DNA from: Flavobacteriales bacterium
GTDB lineage: Bacteria > Bacteroidota > Bacteroidia > Flavobacteriales > UBA1820
Direction of reading: 5' to 3'
NCBI GenBank assembly: GCA_003150615.1
Contig: QALN01000009.1
Coordinates: 62,001 to 126,000 of the forward strand
DNA: 64,000 nucleotides
Below are positions 43,929 through 51,841 of this stretch, piece after piece; positions within the stretch are counted from its first letter, which is position 1, and the number at the start of each line of letters is the position of its first letter. The notes beneath the pieces were generated by a model, which searched no databases, was not told the origin of the DNA, and saw only the letters and a program-made list of their open reading frames with translations. The position numbers were made by a program, and so were the translations under genes.

Positions 43929-44228
43929 ATGACGAGGATTTACAGTTACATAAACAGCATAAACCTTTTGAGCAGTATATCGCTCGGTGTGCTGTGGATA
44001 AACAAACTGGCGGGGCTGGATTTGTTGTCGAACGTTATAATCAACAATTACGTGGCCCTTACCGCGGTGTATGCGCCTCCGGTGCTTTTTGTTTTGCATT
44101 TGATAATAATATCCGTTCTGTGTATACGTCACATTCATGTGGAGTACTTCCGTAAGGCTTCGGCGTTGTTTTCATTCGTGAATCTCGTGGTTTACCTGTT
44201 GTTTTTATTGTATGTGAAATATTTTTAG
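43929..44228 (+). CDS. Small membrane protein of unknown function
   Basis: A 99-aa protein with three hydrophobic segments (about 9-27, 42-63 and 76-97) joined by short loops (NNYVAL, RHIHVEYFRKA). I do not recognise a family. It lies 16 bp after the nucleoside transporter gene and probably shares its transcript. The stop codon overlaps the first parS site by two bases, and a terminator with a second parS follows. Confidence 0.65.
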   Translation: MTRIYSYINSINLLSSISLGVLWINKLAGLDLLSNVIINNYVALTAVYAPPVLFVLHLIIISVLCIRHIHVEYFRKASALFSFVNLVVYLLFLLYVKYF

Positions 44229-44242
44229 TTCCACGTGGAACA
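44227..44242. promoter_or_regulatory. parS site 1 (ParB-binding)
   Basis: AGTTCCACGTGGAACA contains the palindrome GTTCCACGTGGAAC, which fits the universal bacterial parS consensus TGTTNCACGTGNAACA at 15 of 16 positions counting N as free. Confidence 0.85.
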
Positions 44243-44247
44243 TATAT

Positions 44248-44299
44248 AAAACTCCGGGGCGGTTGTTCCACGTGGAACAACCGCCCCGGAGTTTTTTTT
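44248..44299 (+). terminator. Terminator whose apex is a parS site
   Basis: Bases 44248-44295 are a perfect 48-nt palindrome (24-bp arms) that ends in a T-run to 44299. Its centre is the second parS site. As RNA it is a strong terminator for the nupC-type unit; as DNA it is a ParB site. Confidence 0.85.
44264..44279. promoter_or_regulatory. parS site 2 (ParB-binding)
   Basis: TGTTCCACGTGGAACA is an exact match to the parS consensus TGTTNCACGTGNAACA. Its centre is 37 bp from that of site 1. Two sites this close are very unlikely by chance. Confidence 0.9.
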
Positions 44300-44361
44300 G
44301 TTGTCGACAGGATGTGTCGTATGCAGGGGGGGGTGCATGGGGCCGATCTGTAAATATAAAA

Positions 44362-44392
44362 TTTGAAAAACGGTTGTTATGGCGTATTTTTG
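44362..44392 (+). promoter_or_regulatory. Promoter of mnmG
   Basis: TTTG (44362-44365), 19 nt, then TATTTTTG (44385-44392): a perfect consensus match ending 24 bp before the ATG at 44417. It shows that the in-frame TTG at 44363 cannot be the start. Confidence 0.85.
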
Positions 44393-44416
44393 CCGGTAGT
44401 AAAACGAAACGGAAAC

Positions 44417-46297
44417 ATGTCTGTATTTAATTCGCAATACGATGTCGTGGTGGTCGGCGGCGGGCATGCCGGAGCCGAGGCTGCGCGCATAGCTGCCCGT
44501 ATGGGGTGTAGTACGTTGTTGATAACACAAAGCCTTCCGAATATAGCGCAAATGTCGTGCAATCCTGCAATGGGAGGCATTGCCAAAGGACAGATAGTGC
44601 GCGAGGTGGATGCTTTGGGTGGGTATTCTGGCATTGTGACGGACCTTACGATGATACAGTTCAAAATGTTGAACATGTCAAAAGGGCCTGCCATGTGGAG
44701 TCCGCGTGCCCAATGCGACAAGTACCGTTTTTCCGAACAATGGAGGCATGAGCTGGAACATACGGATGGTTTGGATTTGTTTTGCGATACGGTTACCGGA
44801 GTCGTCACGGATGATTCGGGCACTGCAACCGGAGTAAAAACCGCGCTCGGCGTCGTGGTGTGTGCGAAAACAGTTATCCTGACCAACGGAACTTTTCTCG
44901 GCGGGGTGATACATATCGGTGAAAAGCATTTTTCCGGAGGTCGTATATCAGAGCCGTCAGCAGAAGGCCTTACGGCCAATCTCGTGTCTCTGGGATTTGA
45001 AACGGGACGCATGAAGACCGGTACTCCACCCAGGATAGATGCCCGCAGTTTGGATTTTTCCGCAATGACGGAACAGAAAGGGGATGAAGATCCGGGCCGT
45101 TTTTCTTTTTCCGATACACCGCCGTTGAAGGTTCAGGCCAGTTGCTGGATGGCTTACACCAATGAAAAAGTACATGAAGTCCTGCGCGAAGGATTCGACC
45201 GCTCGCCGATGTTTGCCGGAAGGATAAAGGGGGTAGGACCGCGATATTGCCCTTCGGTGGAGGATAAAATAAACCGTTTTAAGGAAAAAGATGCGCATCC
45301 GGTGTTCGTGGAGCCTGAGGGTTTGGGTACGGTGGAGATGTACATAAACGGTTTTTCCACATCGTTGCCCGAAGATATACAGATACGTGCCCTGCGGCAT
45401 ATAAAAGGCTTTGAAAATGCTAAAATGCTGCGTCCGGGGTATGCAATAGAATACGATTATTTTCCTCCTACGCAACTGACGGCTACACTCGAGACCAAAC
45501 ATGTCCGGAATCTGTATTTTGCAGGTCAGATAAATGGTACTACCGGTTATGAAGAGGCTGCTTGCCAGGGTCTTATGGCGGGAATAAACGCTTCTTTGAG
45601 AGTAAAGGGCGGCGGGGAGTTCGTTCTTAGGCGGGACCAGGCGTATATCGGCGTGCTTATAGACGATCTTATAACGAAGGGTACGGAAGAGCCTTACCGC
45701 ATGTTCACTTCCAGAGCCGAGTTCCGAACGCTACTGCGTGGCGACAATGCTGATGTGAGGCTTTCTCCGTTAGGATATCGGTTGGGTACGGTGTCGGATG
45801 AGGCGTTGAAAAAGGTGGAGGAAAAAGTGCGTATGACCGAAAATTTCGTCTCTTTTATACGCGGATTGTCCGTTTCTCCATCCGAGGGCAATGCTATGCT
45901 GGAAAAGAAAAAATCGTCCCCGATGACTCAGGGCTGTAAGGCGGATAAAATATTGTCGCGTCCGGATGTTTCTATGGACGATTTGCGGAGCGACATTCAC
46001 GGAGTGGAGGATTTTATTCTTGAGAACCGTATAAGTCCGGAAGCTGTCGTCCAGACGGAGATATTTGTAAAATATCAAGGATACATAGATAAGGAAAAAG
46101 AGAATGCATCGAAGATTGCCCGGCTCGAAAATGTACAGATACCGGACGGGTTCGATTTTTCGCGCATAAGTTCCATTTCGATAGAGGCGCGTCAGAAACT
46201 GGAAAAGATACGCCCGAAAAATATAGCGCAGGCATCGCGGATAAGCGGCGTAAGTCCGGCGGATGTTTCTGCGCTTCTTATTTTTCTCGGACGTTGA
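44417..46297 (+). CDS. mnmG: tRNA uridine-5-carboxymethylaminomethyl modification enzyme
   Basis: A 626-aa MnmG (GidA) protein. With MnmE it builds the cmnm5 group on U34 of certain tRNAs. FAD-binding [19 protein letters not shown] is at the N-terminus; [34 protein letters not shown], and [12 protein letters not shown] are typical, as is the C-terminal helical MnmE-binding part ([20 protein letters not shown]). The start at 44417 is set by the promoter. gidA is near oriC in many bacteria and here follows two parS sites. Confidence 0.97.
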   Translation: MSVFNSQYDVVVVGGGHAGAEAARIAARMGCSTLLITQSLPNIAQMSCNPAMGGIAKGQIVREVDALGGYSGIVTDLTMIQFKMLNMSKGPAMWSPRAQCDKYRFSEQWRHELEHTDGLDLFCDTVTGVVTDDSGTATGVKTALGVVVCAKTVILTNGTFLGGVIHIGEKHFSGGRISEPSAEGLTANLVSLGFETGRMKTGTPPRIDARSLDFSAMTEQKGDEDPGRFSFSDTPPLKVQASCWMAYTNEKVHEVLREGFDRSPMFAGRIKGVGPRYCPSVEDKINRFKEKDAHPVFVEPEGLGTVEMYINGFSTSLPEDIQIRALRHIKGFENAKMLRPGYAIEYDYFPPTQLTATLETKHVRNLYFAGQINGTTGYEEAACQGLMAGINASLRVKGGGEFVLRRDQAYIGVLIDDLITKGTEEPYRMFTSRAEFRTLLRGDNADVRLSPLGYRLGTVSDEALKKVEEKVRMTENFVSFIRGLSVSPSEGNAMLEKKKSSPMTQGCKADKILSRPDVSMDDLRSDIHGVEDFILENRISPEAVVQTEIFVKYQGYIDKEKENASKIARLENVQIPDGFDFSRISSISIEARQKLEKIRPKNIAQASRISGVSPADVSALLIFLGR

Positions 46298-46742
46298 TTG
46301 AAGGCCGGAGAAAATTTATCGCTTGGTAAAATGCTGTTATATTTTTTTACGTTGGCTTTTAAAAAAGTTGGTAACGGTCGGATTTGACGCTTCGTGCGCG
46401 GGTTATTTACGCATGATTGTACGCCCTGAAGGATTATAAATGTTAACGGCTCGTGTGTTTTGTTAGTTTATTTATTGAAAATCAGGGCTGTATGTGGTGG
46501 GGTGGTATTTGTGTTTCCGCTTGTATTTCTTTGTGAAACGGGTATCGTATTTTGAAATTCCTGTTTTTCGTTTTTTAGAGGCGTCTATTGAAAAACTGTT
46601 TTACAATGATGTTTTCTTTTGAGCGGCTTCCACATGCTGCCAGTTCGAAATCGATGCCTGCGTTTTTGGCGCACAAGCAACCTATGCTTGTGGAGACGGA
46701 CGCTTAGTCCGGATATATTAATCGAATTCGAAGGTGTATCCC
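46298..46742. other. 445-bp intergenic region, nothing recognised
   Basis: A T- and G-rich gap between the convergent mnmG and pflA genes. No reading frame looks like a protein, and I see no strong terminator or RNA. It may hold decayed sequence. Confidence 0.55.
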
Positions 46743-47492
46743 TTATTTTATTATTACGTTGGAAAAATATCTTGAAAATATCTTCTCTGCCTTGGCCAAT
46801 GTTTCTTTGTCGGGTACGGGAACATCCTTAAGGCGGTAATCCATGCCCAATTTTTCCCATTTGTGAACACCCAGACGATGATATGGCAGTATTTCCACGC
46901 GTGAGATGTTGCCATATCCGGAAAAATGCCGGCCCCAATCGTCCAGGTCTTTTTCAGCGTCCGTCCATTCTGGTACAAGTACGTACCTGAGCCAGGTGTT
47001 TTTGTTTATTTCACGCAGTTTTTCGGCAAAGGCCAAGGTATTGGCGTTCGATACTCCGGTCAGCAGTTTATGTTTTGCCGGGTCTATGTGTTTTACGTCC
47101 AGCAGCACCAGGTCGGTAAGGTCCAGGAGTTCTTCCACATCTGCATTCATGAAATTGCCGTTAGTGTCCAGAGCGGTGTTTATTCCTTCTTTTTTGAGAA
47201 AACGGAACAGCGGTATGAGTTTGCCGGCATGTATCAGCGGCTCTCCTCCGGATATGGTAACTCCTCCTTTGTTCCCGAAATATGCTTTGGAGTTCATAAT
47301 CAGGCGGGCTATTTCCTCAAGTTCCGTTTGATGTCCGCCTTCCGCAGAGATGGTATCTGGATTGTGGCAGTATGCACAGCGGAATCCGCACCCTTGGGTA
47401 AATATTATGAATCGTATGCCAGGGCCGTCGTGTACTCCGAACGACTCTAGCGAATGAACGGGAAGCATGTATCCCGAAAGTTCTCCGGACAT
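46743..47492 (-). CDS. pflA: Pyruvate formate-lyase activating enzyme
   Basis: A 249-aa radical SAM enzyme that makes the glycyl radical on pyruvate formate-lyase. The cluster motif is CGFRCAYC (CxxxCxxC). SLESFGVHDGPGIRFIIFTQG and ISGGEPL are typical, and the length is right for PflA without the extra ferredoxin domain of other activases. The usual partner pflB is not in the window; upstream on the same strand is oxyR, 31 bp away. The substrate enzyme must be elsewhere. Confidence 0.9.
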   Translation of the reverse strand: MSGELSGYMLPVHSLESFGVHDGPGIRFIIFTQGCGFRCAYCHNPDTISAEGGHQTELEEIARLIMNSKAYFGNKGGVTISGGEPLIHAGKLIPLFRFLKKEGINTALDTNGNFMNADVEELLDLTDLVLLDVKHIDPAKHKLLTGVSNANTLAFAEKLREINKNTWLRYVLVPEWTDAEKDLDDWGRHFSGYGNISRVEILPYHRLGVHKWEKLGMDYRLKDVPVPDKETLAKAEKIFSRYFSNVIIK

Positions 47493-47522
47493 TTTTATAA
47501 GTCGATTGTTATATTCTGTTGT

Positions 47523-48485
47523 TCAGGCTACGACAGCTTTTGTGCGGGATTCTATCGGGCTTATCACTTTCGTGTCGTCGAGCATTATCATTCCGCGTAT
47601 TATTCCCGTTATGACCGATACGAGCGACATTGACACTTGCATGCGCAGTTGTGACGACGAGTGTATAAGACTTATCTCCCGCGAAGGTACGGGAGCGGTA
47701 AATTCACGGATAAACCTTGTGTCTTCGGAGCGCAGTGACAGGGTATTTAGATAAGGGAGTACCGTAGTGCCGAACCCGTCCTTGGACAATCCTACCAGTG
47801 TTTCGAAATTGCCGCTCGATAGGCGGAATTTTTGCTCGGCGGTCGTTTTTTTAGCTTCCTGGCACAGGTTAAGCACACTGTTGCGGAAACAATGTCCGTT
47901 TTCCAAAAGGAGCAGTTGTTGACGCGAGATATCCTCCGGAGTCACTTTTTTCTTCCGGTAAAGGTCCGAATTTTCATCGACGAAAGCCACCATGGGTTCC
48001 AGATACAGCGGGTGTTCGATTATATCCGGTTCCTGGAGCGGAGTGGCGGCTATCCCGGCGTCTATCATTCCGTCCTTGAGCGCTTCGAGCATGTTGGGAG
48101 TCTGTATTTCTTCCACATGCAGGGTTACCTTGGGGTATTTTTTCATATAAGTGCGCAGAAAAAGCGGCAGCAGTGTGGGCATCACGGTAGGTATTATTCC
48201 TAGGCGGAAATCACCTGACACGGAATTTTTTTCCGAGTCTATGATGTCTTTTATCCGCATTGCCTCGCCTATTACGATTGAGGCCTGTTCTACTATTTTA
48301 CTGCCTATCGGAGTGACAGCTACGGGTTTTTTGTTCCGGTCGAATATCTGTACGTCGAGTTGTTCTTCGAGTTTCTGTATCTGCATGGACAGCGTAGGCT
48401 GAGTGACGAAACATTTCTCGGCTGCCATGGTAAAGCTGCCCCAGCGGGCCACAGCCAGTATGTATTGCATTTGTACTATGGTCAT
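47523..48485 (-). CDS. oxyR: OxyR-type LysR regulator
   Basis: A 320-aa LysR-family activator sensing hydrogen peroxide. The helix-turn-helix lies at about 5-65 (YILAVARWGSFTMAAEKC). The redox pair is Cys199 and Cys208 in GHCFRNSVLNLC, the same numbers and spacing as in E. coli OxyR. It should activate peroxide defence genes such as ahpC, dps and katA types; the peroxiredoxin at 13451 is a candidate target. It precedes pflA by 31 bp on the same strand. Confidence 0.92.
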   Translation of the reverse strand: MTIVQMQYILAVARWGSFTMAAEKCFVTQPTLSMQIQKLEEQLDVQIFDRNKKPVAVTPIGSKIVEQASIVIGEAMRIKDIIDSEKNSVSGDFRLGIIPTVMPTLLPLFLRTYMKKYPKVTLHVEEIQTPNMLEALKDGMIDAGIAATPLQEPDIIEHPLYLEPMVAFVDENSDLYRKKKVTPEDISRQQLLLLENGHCFRNSVLNLCQEAKKTTAEQKFRLSSGNFETLVGLSKDGFGTTVLPYLNTLSLRSEDTRFIREFTAPVPSREISLIHSSSQLRMQVSMSLVSVITGIIRGMIMLDDTKVISPIESRTKAVVA

Positions 48486-48782
48486 GTATGGAAAAAATGT
48501 ATTTGGTTGTACAGATGTTATTTTCGGATAAAGGTAAGGCTAAAAGTGCAAAAATCATAGAAATGCCGGTTTTTAAGTTTTATCGGAAAACAGTATGCTA
48601 ATCAGGTGATTGTATCGCTTGGGGATGACAGCGGGTGTTTTTAAAAGGATGCGGTATTCGGTGTGACGAACGGGGAAAATGTCGTATTTTCGCTTCCTGG
48701 ATGGTAACCGATGCGGCCGTCGGCGCATGGCTGGACGGAAAAGCGTTCGATAATAATGAAATAGCGGAAATACAGGACGAAT

Positions 48783-49544
48783 ATGACGGAAAAATATACT
48801 GCGACACTTACGGTATTTGGTATCAGGCCACTTATAGAGGCGGTAGAATCCGGAAAAGTACCGGACAAGGTGTTCATACAAAAAGGGCTTCGCGGTGAAA
48901 ATGCATCGGAGTTGATGGCTTTGCTCAGGGACAGGGACATAGCCTACAAGGTCGTTCCTGAAGAAAAACTGGCCCGCCTTACGCGGGAAAACCACCAGGG
49001 GGTGTTCGCATTTCTCTCGCCTGTGGAATTTGCCTCGGTAGAGGCTGTGGTCGATGAAAAATTGTCGCGTGGAGAAAATCCTTTGGTTCTGATACTCGAT
49101 CACCTGACCGATGTGCGCAATTTCGGGGCGATAGTCCGCACGGCCGAATGCGCCGGTGTTTGTGCCGTGGTAATACCTTCCGAAGGTTCTGCGCCGGTGA
49201 GTGCGGATGCGGTAAAAGCCTCGGCGGGAGCTATTTTCCGTGTACCGTTGTGCAAATCGAGAAACCTTACCGATACCGCTTATTACCTTCAGCAGTGCGG
49301 GCTTAAAATAATATGCGCTACAGAAAAAACGGCCGACACGGTTTACTCGGCCGATATGTCGGTTCCGTTGGCAGTGGTTATGGGTAATGAAGAAAAGGGC
49401 ATATCCAAACAGTTGCTCAAAATGTGCGACCAAAGAGCCAAACTGCCGCTCGAAGGCGAGATAGGTTCGCTGAACGTTTCGGCGGCATGTGCGGCAGTGC
49501 TTTACGAAGCTGTACGGCAAAGGTCGGTATTGAAAAAAGGTTGA
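48783..49544 (+). CDS. rlmB: 23S rRNA (guanosine-2'-O-)-methyltransferase RlmB type
   Basis: A 253-aa SPOUT (TrmH-family) methyltransferase. The N-terminal substrate-binding domain (about 1-75) includes FGIRPLIEAVESGKVPDKVFIQKGL and HQGVFAFLSP. The knot domain shows motif 1 NFGAIVRTAECAG, motif 2 VVMGNEEKGIS and motif 3 EIGSLNVSAACAAVLYEAVRQR. It most likely methylates G2251 (E. coli numbering) of 23S rRNA. It is divergent from oxyR with a 297-bp gap in which I recognise nothing. Confidence 0.92.
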   Translation: MTEKYTATLTVFGIRPLIEAVESGKVPDKVFIQKGLRGENASELMALLRDRDIAYKVVPEEKLARLTRENHQGVFAFLSPVEFASVEAVVDEKLSRGENPLVLILDHLTDVRNFGAIVRTAECAGVCAVVIPSEGSAPVSADAVKASAGAIFRVPLCKSRNLTDTAYYLQQCGLKIICATEKTADTVYSADMSVPLAVVMGNEEKGISKQLLKMCDQRAKLPLEGEIGSLNVSAACAAVLYEAVRQRSVLKKG

Positions 49545-49584
49545 TACTTTTTTCGGCGCATGTAGTGTGTGTGCGTAAAAAAAC

Positions 49585-49825
49585 TATATTTGCATTCCCA
49601 AAATACAGGATTCCGATGAATCTCCTTTAATTTGACATGCTCTTCCATCCCTTGCGGCCAGTAATGTTTAAGGCCTGAAAGAGGATGTTCAGGAGTTCCC
49701 CTCCCCCGCCGATTAGCCCGGCGGCTGTTTTCAAAAAATCTTACCGCGGCAAGTTCGTCATTTCCGCATGGCCTGAAAACCATGCACGGGTAAGGTATGT
49801 TTTATTACATTAAAAAAACTTTTTT
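49585..49825 (+). other. Long leader of the MFS gene, possible structured RNA
   Basis: A -7 type box TATATTTG (49585-49592, no clear -33) would start RNA near 49600, about 225 nt before the MFS start. Near the 3' end CTTACC (from 49740) can pair with GGTAAG (to 49797), closing a three-way junction with stems GCGG/CCGC and GCATGG/CCATGC. A further six-pair hairpin is at 49706-49724. I do not recognise a riboswitch class, and the fold is only drawn by hand. Confidence 0.4.
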
Positions 49826-51037
49826 ATGGAATCCTGGAAAAAGAAATTCGCAATAATATGGACCGGCCAGTTTTTTTCGATACTAAGCAGTACGGTGGTC
49901 GGTTATTCGGTTATTTTCTGGCTGAGCCTCGAAACAGGCTCTGCCGAGATTTTGTCTTTGGCGGCAATTGCCTCGCTGTTGCCTCAGGCTGTGGCGGGAC
50001 TGTTCACCGGTGTTTACGTGGACCGTTGGGACAGGAAAAAAGTCATGATATTCGCAGACTCGTTCATAGCCCTGTGTACTCTCGGATTGGCTGTGCTGTT
50101 TTGGACAGGGACGGCCCGTATATGGCACATATATATCCTTCTGGCATGCCGTTCGGTAGGTTCGGCATTTCACATGCCGGCCATGCAGGCATCCGTGCCG
50201 TTATTGGCGCCGCAGTCGCAGCTTGCCCGTATAGCGGGCGTTAACCAGATGATACAATCGGTATGCGGTATTGCAGGTCCTGCATTGGGCGCGTTGTTCA
50301 TTGGGTTGTTCAATATGGGTACGGTGCTTATGCTGGATGTGGCGGGTGCGGTACTGGCTTGTACCTCTTTATTGTTTGTCAAAATACCTCGTCCTGAAAA
50401 GGAGAGCAGCTTGCCTCCCGATGTGTTCAGGGAGGTTAAGGATGGTTTCCGCGAGATATACTCCAAAAAAGGGCTTGCGCCTCTGTTCGCTTTTTCGGTT
50501 GGGGTTACGTTTTTTATAATGCCGGTTTCGGTGATGTTCCCGCTTATGACGCTGGATCATTTTTCGGGAGATGCTTTCGGAATGAGTCTGGTCGAGATGT
50601 TATGGGCCGGTGGGACTTTGCTTGGAGGGGTGGTTATGGGTATGCGCGGATATAAAGCGAACAAGGTTTTGCTGATAAATGCAATGTACATCGTGATAGG
50701 CGTTTGCCTTATGCTGTCCGGTTTGCTTTCTTCCGGGATGTTCGCCGTGTTCTGTGCCTTTACGGCCGTAACGGGTGTTGCTGGGGCGGTGTACAATTCG
50801 TCGTTCATTGCCGTAGTGCAGTCCAATGTAGATCCTGCCGTACTGGGCAGGGTGTTGTCGGTGTTTTTCAGCCTTAGCCTTATGCCCTCGGCGATAGGTT
50901 TGCTGGGTACGGGTTTTTTGGCGGAAAATGTCGGTATAACCACTACTTTCGTGCTGGCTGGCGTAGCTATAATGGCCATAGGTCTTGGCTCGTTTGCGTT
51001 GCCTTCCATGAAGTCCCTCGATTCTTCGGTACGGTAG
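49826..51037 (+). CDS. MFS transporter (MFS_3/enterobactin-exporter-like)
   Basis: A 403-aa twelve-segment exporter. The N-terminus WTGQFFSILSSTVVGYSVIFWL and the loop DRWDRKKVMIFAD (G-x-x-x-D-R motif between segments 2 and 3) fit the MFS_3 group that includes macrolide efflux (MefA-like) and EntS-like exporters. The middle loop is VKIPRPEKESSLPPDVFREVKDGFREI. Substrate unknown. It ends two bases before a 26-bp-arm palindromic terminator. Confidence 0.85.
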   Translation: MESWKKKFAIIWTGQFFSILSSTVVGYSVIFWLSLETGSAEILSLAAIASLLPQAVAGLFTGVYVDRWDRKKVMIFADSFIALCTLGLAVLFWTGTARIWHIYILLACRSVGSAFHMPAMQASVPLLAPQSQLARIAGVNQMIQSVCGIAGPALGALFIGLFNMGTVLMLDVAGAVLACTSLLFVKIPRPEKESSLPPDVFREVKDGFREIYSKKGLAPLFAFSVGVTFFIMPVSVMFPLMTLDHFSGDAFGMSLVEMLWAGGTLLGGVVMGMRGYKANKVLLINAMYIVIGVCLMLSGLLSSGMFAVFCAFTAVTGVAGAVYNSSFIAVVQSNVDPAVLGRVLSVFFSLSLMPSAIGLLGTGFLAENVGITTTFVLAGVAIMAIGLGSFALPSMKSLDSSVR

Positions 51038-51039
51038 TA

Positions 51040-51095
51040 CTGCAAATTAGTAAAAAAGCGTGGGGCTTGCCCCACGCTTTTTTACTAATTTGCAG
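51040..51095. terminator. Bidirectional terminator, 26-bp perfect stem
   Basis: Arms 51040-51065 and 51070-51095 around CTTG, with a GC core and A/T flanks. It lies between the convergent MFS and mntP genes and is the longest inverted repeat in the window. Confidence 0.88.
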
Positions 51096-51099
51096 GATA

Positions 51100-51765
51100 T
51101 TATGCGAATAATAAGTGTTCTGCCAGTATCTTGCAACCGATAACGATGAGTACCGCCCCGCCGAAAAGCGAAGCCCAACGGCTCATGTTCCGTCCGAAAC
51201 GATGCCCAATGATTATTCCGAGTACGGAAAAAATGAATGTTACGGTAAATATTATTGCAGTAGGTGCGGTCATGTCCATATCGAGCATCGAAAACGACAC
51301 GCCTACCGCCAGTGCGTCTATGCTCGTGGCCAGGGATAGCCCTATCAGGTTTCTCGTTTTCCACGGGCAACACGATGTTTTTACGCTTTTCCCTTCTTCC
51401 GTCGTATCGGCTTTATCGGTACGGTTGACGTCGTTTTTTGTGGAAGCAATATCATCGTAACAGTCGCAAACCTTATTTTCTTTTTCGTTTTTGGTGAAAA
51501 ACGTATCGGCTATCATTTTACCGCCGAGGACAAGCAATACTCCGAAGGCTATCCAGTGGTCCCAACTTTCGATTAGCGATTTGAACTTTTCCCCGGCTAT
51601 CCAACCAATTATGGGCATTGCAGCCTGGAACGAAGCCAGAAAGACGGCCGTTTTGAGCGCTCGCTCGGCAATACGGCGTTTCATCAGCGCGCCAGAACCC
51701 AACGACACTGCGAAGCTGTCCATCGAAAGCCCTATGGCCAGTATTATCAGTTCCGCAATCGACAT
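51100..51765 (-). CDS. mntP: Manganese efflux pump MntP family protein
   Basis: A 221-aa protein with six membrane segments in two repeats. The conserved acidic residues lie in LIILAIGLSMDSFAVSLGSG (first repeat) and GLSLATSIDALAVGVSFSM (second). It exports Mn2+. Between the repeats there is a hydrophilic insert of about 45 residues with four cysteines (CDC and SCC), which E. coli MntP (188 aa) lacks. The insert could bind metal. No yybP-ykoY riboswitch is evident in the 76-bp gap upstream, which holds the terminator of the neighbour. Confidence 0.9.
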   Translation of the reverse strand: MSIAELIILAIGLSMDSFAVSLGSGALMKRRIAERALKTAVFLASFQAAMPIIGWIAGEKFKSLIESWDHWIAFGVLLVLGGKMIADTFFTKNEKENKVCDCYDDIASTKNDVNRTDKADTTEEGKSVKTSCCPWKTRNLIGLSLATSIDALAVGVSFSMLDMDMTAPTAIIFTVTFIFSVLGIIIGHRFGRNMSRWASLFGGAVLIVIGCKILAEHLLFA

Positions 51766-51793
51766 TATTGTATCTTATTGGCTGTCAGTTTAA

Positions 51794-51824
51794 AAAAACG
51801 GCGCATCTGCGATGCGCCGTTTTT
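51794..51824. terminator. Intrinsic terminator after the AspT/YidE-type transporter
   Basis: A perfect 14-bp stem (51794-51807 with 51811-51824, loop TGC) with A- and T-runs, 18 bp after the stop of the minus-strand gene at 51842. It also lies upstream of mntP. Confidence 0.82.
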
Positions 51825-51841
51825 ATTCGGGTTTTATCTTA

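Noticed and set aside
49502..49783. 93-codon frame on the minus strand
   Set aside because: It overlaps the end of rlmB and the MFS leader; the translation looks random.
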